The notes under the pieces: model-generated
Told to the model about the DNA's origin: nothing
Seen by the model: the letters and a program-made list of their open reading frames with translations, nothing else
Databases searched by the model: none
Shown: positions 28,718-38,341 of the stretch, one piece after another
How positions within the stretch are numbered: the stretch's first letter is position 1
Layout of the letters: each line of letters opens with the position of its first letter
NCBI GenBank assembly: GCA_031771865.1
Contig: JASISA010000003.1
Coordinates: 1-64,000 of the forward strand
DNA: 64,000 bases
Direction: 5' to 3'
From: Nothophaeocryptopus gaeumannii
Taxonomy: Eukaryota > Ascomycota > Dothideomycetes > Mycosphaerellales > Mycosphaerellaceae
Program-made: the position numbers and the translations under genes

Positions 28718-31700
28718 ATGGCACACGCAAATACAACGGTCTTGTTTGAGGACATAAGAAATGGTATTGGCATCGGTGTCAACAACGCACCAGTCAACGC
28801 GGCGTTCTACGCTTCGCCGGGTAGGGATCCCGCCAACCAAATAATTGCAGCGCTGACACGCATCGCGCGCAGCAGAACGCGTGGAGACACCGCCGAGTCC
28901 TTCCTCTACTGTTCCATTCCTACGCGATCCAGACTATATCGACCGGCCCGCTTTGCGCGACCAGATCTCTACCAAGCTACTGGCGCCGGGAGCAAGGATC
29001 GCATTGGTAGGGCTTGGCGGGGCAGGGTACTGACACTCTGGAGGCCCTGTAGACTTCCGCTGACCTACGCATAGGAAGACACAGCTCGCCGTGGACTGCG
29101 TGCGCCGTATACGAGAGCAGTCGCCGCAGACATGGGCCCTGTGGATACATGCGGGCACGGCGGCGCGCTTCGAACAGAGCGTGCGCGACATTGCGAACGA
29201 GACAAAGATCCACGGCAGACGCGATCCGAAGAGAAACATCTTCGAGCTCTTCCGCAGCTGGCTCTGCGACGCAAAGAAGGGAAAATGGGTAATGGTGCTA
29301 GATAATGTTGATAACGCAGACTTCCTACTCAACCCGCCAGCCTCGACCAACGATGCACAGCAAAAGCGACTCATCGATTACCTGCCGGCGCCCGACCACG
29401 GATCTATTCTGTATACGACACGAAGTAAGAGCGAGGCACGACTGTTAGTCTCTTACAGCCAGGTCATCGAGGTTTTGAAGATGGAGAACAACACTGCAAT
29501 AGCACTGCTTAAGAAAAAGTTGGGCTCCGACGAAGGCCAGGGTCAGGAAATGCTAGCTACGGCGCTTGACTACCTCCCGCTCGCGATGGCGCAGGCGGCA
29601 GCATACATCAGCGAGCGGAGGCCAAGCTACTCTGTAGAGCGGTACGTTCAAGAGCTCGAGAAAAGCAGGCGGTCAAGGACGAGTCTTTTGCGCCGCGACG
29701 AGCGATTCCCCGATCGCACGTACAATGAAGCAAGCAGTTCCATCCTAGTCACATGGCATATCTCGTTTGAGCATGTTGTCACAATGCGGCCGTCGGCGGC
29801 AGATCTCCTGTCGATTATGAGCTTTTGCGAAAGGCAAGCTATCCCGGAGAGCCTCGTTCGAGATCATAATATCAGTTTGGAACACGGCGGAAATGCCGCG
29901 CGACGTGAGGAAGAATTCCAGGAAGACATTGCAATGTTACGGAACTTCTCATTCATCTCACCTACTACTGATCCGTCCAGCTGGGAGATGCATCGGCTAG
30001 TGCAGGATGCAAATCAGATGTGGCTCGACGATCGCGGCGAGACAGACTACTTCCGAGGCCACTTCCTCCGTCGCCTAGACCAGGCTTTCCCTTCTGGCGA
30101 TTACGAGAATTGGTCGATCTGTCTAATGCTTTTCCCGCACGTCCAATATGCGGTAGAGCAAGTTCAATATGCGGTAGAGCAAGCACCGCTTCCTACAGAG
30201 GCTTCGTTGCATTGGGCATCTGTCATGTATAATGCGGCATGGTATACATGGCAAATGGGCCAGTGGACAGCGGCAGAGTCGATGGCAGGAGCGTCAATGA
30301 AGGCAAGAGCGTCCACTTTAGGAAAGAATGACGACCAGACTATAAGCAGTACGGCGATGTCAGGCATCGTATTGCGTGCTATAGGTCGGTGGAAGGAGGC
30401 GGAGGAGCTGGAGGTGAAGGTGATGGAGAGGAGGCAGGCAACACTGGGGCCCGATCATCCCGACACGCTGACCAGCATGGCCAACCTCGCCTCGACGTAC
30501 TGGAACCAAGGACGGTGGAAGGAGGCGGAGGAGCTGGAGGTGAAGGCGATGGAGAGGATGCAGGCAACACTGGGGCCCGATCATCCCTCCACGCTGGCCA
30601 GCATGGCCAACCTCGCCTCGACGTACTCGAACCAAGGACGGTGGAAGGAGGCGGAGGAGCTAGGCGTGAAGGCGATGGAGAGGAGGCAGGCAACACTGGG
30701 GCCCGATCATCCCGACACGCTGGCCAGCATGGCCAACCTCGCCTCGACGTACTCGAACCAAGGACGGTGGAAGGAGGCGGAGGAGCTGGAGGTGAAGGCG
30801 ATGGAGAGGACGCAGGCAACACTGGGGCCCGATCATCCCTCCACGCTGACCAGCATGGCCAACCTCGCCTCGACGTACTGGAACCAAGGACGGTGGAAGG
30901 AGGCGGAGGAGCTGGAGGTGAAGGCGATGGAGAGGATGCAGGCAACACTGGGGCCCGATCATCCCTCCACGCTGACCAGCATGGCCAACCTCGCCTCGAC
31001 GTACCGGAACCAAGGACGGTGGAAGGAGGCGGAGGAGCTTAGGCGTGAAGGCGATGGAGAGGAGGCAGGCAACACTGGGGCCGATCATCCCTCCACGCTG
31101 ACCAGCATGGCCAACCTCGCCTCGACGTACTCGAACCAAGGACGGTGGAAGGAGGCGGAGGAGCTGGAGGTGAAGGCGATGAGAGGAGGCAGGCAACACT
31201 GGGGCCCGATCATCCCGACACGCTGACCAGCATAGGCAACCTCGCCTCGACGTACCGGAACCAAGGACGGTGGAAGGAGGCGGAGGAGCTGGAGGTGAAG
31301 GCGATGGAGAGGATGCAGGCAACACTGGGGCCCGATCATCCCGACACGCTGGCCAGCATGGCCAACCTCGCCTCGACGTACTCGAACCAAGGACGGTGGA
31401 AGGAGGCGGAGGAGCTGGAGGTGAAGGTGATGGAGAGGAGGCAGGCAACACTGGGGCCCGATCATCCCGACACGCTGACCAGCATGGCCAACCTCGCCTC
31501 GACGTACTCGAACCAAGGACGGTGGAAGGAGGCGGAGGAGCTAGGCGTGAAGGCGATGGAGAGGAGGCAGGCAACACTGGGGCCCGATCATCCCTCCACG
31601 CTGACCAGCATGGCCAACCTCGCCTCGACGTACTCGAACCAAGGACGGTGGAAGGAGGCGGAGGAGCTGGAGGTGAAGGCGATGGAGAGGACGCAGGCAA

Positions 31701-34700
31701 CACTGGGGCCCGATCATCCCGACACGCTGACCAGCATGGCCAACCTCGCCTCGACGTACTGGAACCAAGGACGGTGGAAGGAGGCGGAGGAGCTAGGCGT
31801 GAAGGCGATGGAGAGGAGGCAGGCAACACTGGGGCCCGATCATCCCTCCACGCTGACCAGCATGGCCAACCTCGCCTCGACGTACTCGGAACCAAGGACG
31901 GTGGAAGGAGGCGGAGGAGCTGGAGGTGAAGGCGATGGAGAGGACGCAGGCAACACTGGGGCCCGATCATCCCGACACGCTGACCAGCATGGCCAACCTC
32001 GCCTCGACGTACTGGAACCAAGGACGGTGGAAGGAGGCGGAGGAGCTGGAGGTGAAGGCGATGGAGAGGAGGCAGGCAACACTGGGGCCCGATCATCCCT
32101 CCACGCTGACCAGCATAGGCAACCTCGCCTCGACGTACCGGAACCAAGGACGGTGGAAGGAGGCGGAGGAGCTGGAGGTGAAGGTGATGGAGAGCAGGCA
32201 GGCAACACTGGGGCCCGATCATCCCTCCACGCTGACCAGCATGGCCAACCTCGCCTCGACGTACTCGAACCAAGGACGGTGGAAGGAGGCGGAGGAGCTG
32301 GAGGTGAAGGCGATGGAGAGGACGCAGGCAACACTGGGGCCCGATCATCCCTCCACGCTGACCAGCATGGCCAACCTCGCCTCGACGTACTCGAACCAAG
32401 GACGGTGGAAGGAGGCGGAGGAGCTGGAGGTGAAGGCGATGGAGAGGAGGCAGGCAACACTGGGGCCCGATCATCCCGACACGCTGACCAGCATAGGCAA
32501 CCTCGCCTCGACGTACCGGAACCAAGGACGGTGGAAGGAGGCGGAGGAGCTGGAGGTGAAGGTGATGGAGAGGAGGCAGGCAACACTGGGGCCCGATCAT
32601 CCCTCCACGCTGACCAGCATGGCCAACCTCGCCTCGACGTACTCGAACCAAGGACGGTGGAAGGAGGCGGAGGAGCTGGAGGTGAAGGCGATGGAGAGGA
32701 CGCAGGCAACACTGGGGCCCGATCATCCCTCCACGCTGACCAGCATGGCCAACCTCGCCTCGACGTACTCGAACCAAGGACGGTGGAAGGAGGCGGAGGA
32801 GCTGGAGGTGAAGGCGATGGAGAGGACGCAGGCAACACTGGGGCCCGATCATCCCGACACGCTGACCAGCATGGCCAACCTCGCCTCGACGTACTGGAAC
32901 CAAGGACGGTGGAAGGAGGCGGAGGAGCTGGAGGTGAAGGCGATGGAGAGGATGCAGGCAACACTGGGGCCCGATCATCCCTCCACGCTGACCAGCATGG
33001 CCAACCTCGCCTCGACGTACCGGAACCAAGGACGGTGGAAGGAGGCGGAGGAGCTAGGCGTGAAGGCGATGGAGAGGAGGCAGGCAACACTGGGGCCCGA
33101 TCATCCCTCCACGCTGACCAGCATGGCCAACCTCGCCTCGACGTACTCGAACCAAGGACGGTGGAAGGAGGCGGAGGAGCTGGAGGTGAAGGCGATGGAG
33201 AGGACGCAGGCAACACTGGGGCCCGATCATCCCGACACGCTGACCAGCATGGCCAACCTCGCCTCGACGTACTGGAACCAAGGACGGTGGAAGGAGGCGG
33301 AGGAGCTGGAGGTGAAGGCGATGGAGAGGATGCAGGCAACACTGGGGCCCGATCATCCCTCCACGCTGGCCAGCATGGCCAACCTCGCCTCGACGTACTC
33401 GAACCAAGGACGGTGGAAGGAGGCGGAGGAGCTGGAGGTGAAGGCGATGGAGAGGATGCAGGCAACACTGGGGCCCGATCATCCCGACACGCTGACCAGC
33501 ATGGCCAACCTCGCCTCGACGTACTGGAACCAAGGACGGTGGAAGGAGGCGGAGGAGCTGGAGGTGAAGGCGATGGAGAGGATGCAGGCAACACTGGGGC
33601 CCGATCATCCCTCCACGCTGACCAGCATGGCCAACCTCGCCTCGACGTACTCGAACCAAGGACGGTGGAAGGAGGCGGAGGAGCTAGGCGTGAAGGCGAT
33701 GGAGAGGAGGCAGGCAACACTGGGGCCCGATCATCCCTCCACGCTGACCAGCATGGCCAACCTCGCCTCGACGTACCGGAACCAAGGACGGTGGAAGGAG
33801 GCGGAGGAGCTGGAGGTGAAGGTGATGGAGAGGAGGCAGGCAACACTGGGGCCCGATCATCCCTCCACGCTGACCAGCATGGCCAACCTCGCCTCGACGT
33901 ACTCGAACCAAGGACGGTGGAAGGAGGCGGAGGAGCTGGAGGTGAAGGCGATGGAGAGGACGCAGGCAACACTGGGGCCCGATCATCCCTCCACGCTGGC
34001 CAGCATGGCCAACCTCGCCTCGACGTACTCGAACCAAGGACGGTGGAAGGAGGCGGAGGAGCTGGAGGTGAAGGTGATGGAGAGGAGGCAGGCAACACTG
34101 GGGCCCGATCATCCCTCCACGCTGACCAGCATGGCCAACCTCGCCTCGACGTACCGGAACCAAGGACGGTGGAAGGAGGCGGAGGAGCTAGGCGTGAAGG
34201 CGATGGAGAGGAGGCAGGCAACACTGGGGCCCGATCATCCCTCCACGCTGACCAGCATGGCCAACCTCGCCTCGACGTACCGGAACCAAGGACGGTGGAA
34301 GGAGGCGGAGGAGCTAGGCGTGAAGGCGATGGAGAGGAGGCAGGCAACACTGGGGCCCGATCATCCCGACACGCTGACCAGCATGGCCAACCTCGCCTCG
34401 ACGTACTCGAACCAAGGACGGTGGAAGGAGGCGGAGGAGCTGGAGGTGAAGGCGATGGAGAGGATGCAGGCAACACTGGGGCCCGATCATCCCGACACGC
34501 TGGCCAGCATAGCCAACCTCGCCTCGACGTACCGGAACCAAGGACGGTGGAAGGAGGCGGAGGAGCTAGGCGTGAAGGCGATGGAGAGGAGGCAGGCAAC
34601 ACTGGGGCCCGATCATCCCGACACGCTGGCCAGCATGGCCAACCTCGCCTCGACGTACTCGAACCAAGGACGGTGGAAGGAGGCGGAGGAGCTAGGCGTG

Positions 34701-35327
34701 AAGGCGATGGAGAGGAGGCAGGCAACACTGGGGCCCGATCATCCCTCCACGCTGGCCAGCATGGCCAACCTCGCCTCGACGTACTCGAACCAAGGACGGT
34801 GGAAGGAGGCGGAGGAGCTGGAGGTGAAGGTGATGGAGAGGAGGCAGGCAACACTGGGGCCCGATCATCCCTCCACGCTGACCAGCATGGCCAACCTCGC
34901 CTCGACGTACTCGAACCAAGGACGGTGGAAGGAGGCGGAGGAGCTGGAGGTGAAGGCGATGGAGAGGAGGCAGGCAACACTGGGGCCCGATCATCCCGAC
35001 ACGCTGACCAGCATGGCCAACCTCGCCTCGACGTACTCGAACCAAGGACGGTGGAAGGAGGCGGAGGAGCTGCAGGTGCAGGCCATTCAAGGCAGAATCA
35101 ACAGGCTAGGGAGAGACCATCCCGATACAGTTTCTGCCATTACCGGCCTCGATGAAATGCGTCGTACTGGACAAAGCGCAGCAGTCCGTACATATCATGC
35201 GAAATCAAGGGAGCGCGAAGCTGACGGAGCTCGTGGTACGAACTTCATATCGGCAACGTTAAAGGCGGAAGACCAAGGCGGTAGTCGGAAGTCGAGGTGG
35301 CGGCAGATGCTTAGAAAACGGCTGTAG
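28718..35327 (+). CDS. NOD-like receptor: N-terminal amyloid-like motif, NB-ARC, long TPR array
   Basis: Exons are 28718-28820, 28873-29026 and 29075-35327. The introns (52 and 48 nt) restore the frame; the second lies inside the Walker A codons, giving 'VGLGGAGKT' after splicing. The first about 34 residues ('TTVLFEDIRNGIGIGVNNA') are a Gly/Asn-rich motif matching the tail of the divergent HeLo-like protein. NB-ARC motifs follow: Walker B 'KWVMVLDNVDN', 'SILYTTRSK' and GLPL-like 'LDYLPLAMAQAAAYI'. Divergent TPRs (about 30180-30380) lead into 37 near-identical 42-residue TPR units (30384-35045), a diverged last unit and a basic tail. Single-base indels at about 31039 (+1), 31081 (-1), 31181 (-1) and 31889 (+1) cancel overall, but the third causes a stop at 31224-31226. 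If these are assembly errors, the protein is about 2,170 aa. Confidence 0.85.
30144..30185 (+). repeat. 21-bp tandem duplication before the TPR array
   Basis: Two adjacent 21-bp units at 30144-30164 and 30165-30185 encode 'QYAVEQV' followed by 'QYAVEQA'. The frame is kept. It is a small in-frame expansion within the linker between the NB-ARC domain and the TPRs. Confidence 0.8.
30384..35045 (+). repeat. Array of 37 tandem 126-bp TPR-coding units
   Basis: Units start at 30384 and recur every 126 bp (42 codons). A 38th, diverged unit begins at 35046. The consensus begins 'GRWKEAEELEVKAMERRQ' and continues 'ATLGPDHPDTLTSMANLAS', the kinesin-light-chain-like (TPR_12) form common in fungal NLRs. 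Units are nearly identical in DNA and differ at a few recurrent places: ELEV/ELGV, KAM/KVM, ERRQ/ERMQ/ERTQ, DHPD/DHPS, LTSM/LASM, SM/SI and STYW/STYS/STYR. All three forward frames are almost free of stops. Confidence 0.95.
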
Positions 35328-36045
35328 CTTTCAATGACTCGTAGATTTGTTACATAAGTAGAAGAACGAACTACAAGCAAGTATTTTTAGTTGTTTAGGC
35401 TATGTCATTTAGTAGTGTTGCACACTGTGGTGCAGTCGAGGGCGCCACCGCGAGCAATTTCGGCCACATAGCTGCGTTCTTTTAGCCGGTCGAGCCAAAG
35501 ACTAGAAGTGCCGATCGTCTCGTGCACGGTTCACGTGATGCACGGAAAATCCCGTTGTATACTATTATCTTCACATGCAATTATCTCAACTACCACTTAG
35601 TGGAATCACTCCTTATTCAAGAGTCAGATACTTCTGTATATAGGCTACAACCCAATCCAGGTTGTAGCCTTTTAAATAAGCGGGTAGCCTCCTAGTTCTG
35701 CTTAGCCTGTCATTTGCCTCAAATTAATATTCTAGTAACTTCAAGACCATTACTAGGCTAGGCTTACTCTAAGCCTACTGAATGGGCTTCGGCTGCCTCT
35801 TTAGCTTCTTGACTAAGGATTGGAGATGTTGCTAAAGCTATCTTTCTACAGCTTTAGCCTCTTTGGCCTGCTGAATCTCTAGGGATTTGGCAGCCTTCGC
35901 ATCTCTCTTCCTTTAAGCCTCAGGTCTCTGCTGCAAACGCTCCTAGTAGGCTACCTATTGCTCTATCTGTTTGTCCACTTTGACCTGTTCCTTTGAGGCA
36001 ATCTTAGCTACCTTAGTTGCTTCTTGTTTCTTCAATTCAGATGCT
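35328..36045 (-). mobile_element. AT-rich flank holding one end of a degraded pogo-like element
   Basis: The first about 200 bases are the 3' flank of the receptor gene. A short inverted repeat with arms 'GGCTACAACC' and 'GGTTGTAGCC' lies at about 35643-35670. From about 35770 the minus strand reads as a Lys/Ala/Glu-rich sequence with many stops, like the basic C-terminal tail of pogo-type transposases. It continues, after the Copia insertion, at 41338-42110. Confidence 0.5.
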
Positions 36046-36183
36046 TGTTAAAGGAGCAGTACTGAGCGCACGTGCACACGCTAGTGCAGGAGATCAAAAA
36101 GGGTCTCTAGGCGCAGGTTGTACTTAGACTTCTACAACACACTTACTCTTTCTTGCTGCCACTGCGTTCGACATATTTCAACA
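36046..36183 (+). repeat. 5' LTR of the Copia element
   Basis: 138 bp beginning TGTTAAAGG and ending TTTCAACA. By eye it is identical over its whole length to the 3' LTR at 41200, which indicates recent insertion or recent gene conversion. Confidence 0.95.
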
Positions 36184-36639
36184 GGTTATGAGCCCGGCTC
36201 TGCGCTCTAATCTATGACCGTGTCGCATATATCCAATCTTTTATAAGATGCAACACTACGAGACTGCGATAAGAATCTCGATGCCATAGGCGACACGGCC
36301 CTGAGCGATTTCTGCCTTTTCGACGCACTCGAAACCATCACCAATCGAAAGAGCAACATCAATTCTGTGCTCCCTCTATCTAACTCTCTGCCTCGGCTGT
36401 TTCCTGGGAGGGAACCAGAAAAAGGGTCCAGGGATTGCAGATCCTAACAGCTTCAAAAATGATGCCCAATCCGACGACCTTTTGCAAGTTTTTGAAAGCA
36501 TAGCTAACCATCTTGTAGCAGGATCCCCAACGACTCCCAAGGCAGCTTGAGGACACCGCCAGCTGAACACTGAACCTCTGAGTCATGTTCTTTGTTGGGC
36601 AGCATAGTCACCTGAAACAACTCTCCATATATATTCGGC

Positions 36640-36840
36640 GCTGAGCAACAACAATCAGAGCGTTCTGGATTAGCCAACAACAGCCAAAGCGAAATGCAGG
36701 CGTTGGGCTACAATGATCGGAGCGTTCCAGATCAGCCAACTATAGCCAAAGCAAAATGCAGATGTTGGGCTACAATGATCGGAGCGTTCCAGATCAGCCA
36801 ATAACAGCCAAAGCGAACAGTAGGGCGAGCGGTAGGGCGA
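36640..36840 (+). repeat. Tandem 64-bp repeats in the Copia leader
   Basis: About three imperfect copies share 'CGGAGCGTTCCAGATCAGCC' and a following AGCCAAAGC block. They lie between the 5' LTR and the gag start. No function is known; leader repeats of this kind occur in other LTR elements. Confidence 0.7.
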
Positions 36841-36934
36841 GCAAGCTAGGGTATCCCTATCTTTGCCGTAACCACAACAGCCAAAGCGAACTGCAGACGC
36901 TGAGCAACGATGGTTGGAATGTTTTCTATCTATT

Positions 36935-38341
36935 ATGGCTTCCACCAAAGAAGATACTATCGAGCTGCTCACCGACCCCGAGCAATGGCCTGTTTGGATC
37001 AAGAAGATCACTAACAAGCTCCTCATCAAGGGATACAATCACGTGTTGCAAGCCAAGCCAACCCGCCAGGTCGGTGATGAGGAAGCTGCATTGGCAAAAC
37101 GTGTCGACAAGTGGACTGAAGACCGCATCAAAGCCTATGCTGAGGTTGACAACGTCTGCGGCGACATAGCCAGCAGCAAGCTGGACCTCGCTAAGAAAGA
37201 CGACAAGACAGTGCAACAGGCACTCGAAGATCTCAAGACCCATTTCAAAGACAACACGACTAACATCTACCGTCGTGCAAAGGCAAAGTTGCTCCAGATC
37301 AGCATTGCAGATTTCGACAACAACCCTAGCAAGCTTGGGCAAGAAATTAAGCTGTGGGACGACATCAAGAGACTCAGCTCGACTGGCGACGCTGCATCAG
37401 TAAATGAATCCGACCCAGGAGCCCTTTGTTGTCGACTGTTTTTGATTGCACTTGGCGAATCGTACCAGCCCTTCATTGTGGCCTACTTCCTCCAGCATTC
37501 CTTACTGGTGGAAGAGGGCAAGACAAAGCCACTTTGGTCGAAGCTATTGCGGCAGCATCAAACTTCAAACCAGTCGGATCGACCGAGGTCTTTTACAACA
37601 GTCACCGCAACAACAACCCCAACAAAGATAGCTATAGCGGCGACAAGCCTCGATGGCCAGAGTGCCCACATTGCAGAAGCATCACAATCCAAGGTCTGCT
37701 GGTTCAAGGATCCACACAAGGCACCACCGTGGTTTCCAAAGCAAGGCAACAGGAAGCGTCAGCGTGCGGACAGCGAAGAAGATGACCAAGGCATTAGCGT
37801 GATGGGCATGGCAAATCAACAATCGAGTCAACAGCTAAGTAAGCATTACATGCTAATACTTGGCTCAGCAAAGAACGCAGAAGAGGCTCCTTTGGACAAA
37901 CACGCCCCTTCGCACGCCTCATCTGACTGGGCACCAATGCCTAGGTACAACATGGCCGCTGTGACAGACCCACACAACCTGTACAACGTATGGATCCTCG
38001 ACTCAGGCGCAAACGGCCACCTTATCGGCAGAAAGGATGTGTTTATTGACCTCAAACCTGTCATTGGATCTACCTCGCGTGGCATTGGCGGCACTGAAAT
38101 TACACCAATCAGTATTGGCACCATACAGCTACTTTGCAGGGTTCACGGCGGCAAGACACGCCTGCTTAGGGTTCCTGATGTTCACTACGCTCCAAATGTT
38201 GGCGCTAATCTGCTCTCTCTCGGCAGGCTCTGGGACGGCATTGATGGCATCCGGAAGAAGCCAAGTGGCCTCGCTATTGTCCAGGGCAAATACGAGTTCT
38301 CAGCGACATACAAGAGTGGCCTGCTGGCCCTTGATATCTGA
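36935..38341 (+). pseudogene. Copia gag and protease region
   Basis: From ATG 36935 ('MASTKEDTIELL') the frame encodes a gag polyprotein with the charged helical core usual for Copia capsids. Then comes an aspartic protease with the active site 'WILDSGANGHLIG' (Asp-Ser-Gly) and the downstream 'GANLLSLGRLW' block. A TGA at 38339-38341 ends the frame. The sequence after it, in the same frame, continues into the GAG-pre-integrase zinc motif, so the TGA probably replaced a sense codon (CGA is one transition away). No nucleic-acid zinc knuckle (CCHC) is obvious in gag. Confidence 0.85.

Noticed and set aside
30660..34980. Very long antisense ORFs (about 790 and 1,046 codons) over the TPR array
   Set aside because: They are read-through of a stop-free periodic unit. 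The encoded Pro/Ser- or Leu/Arg-rich repeats have no domain, and the sense strand carries a clear TPR protein.
30384..35045. CRISPR-like regular repeat array
   Set aside because: The 126-bp units are contiguous direct repeats without spacers, in a eukaryotic coding exon.
18261..35327. A complete Starship element
   Set aside because: No DUF3435 captain or element boundaries could be recognised. Only the cargo families are present, so this is kept as a hypothesis.
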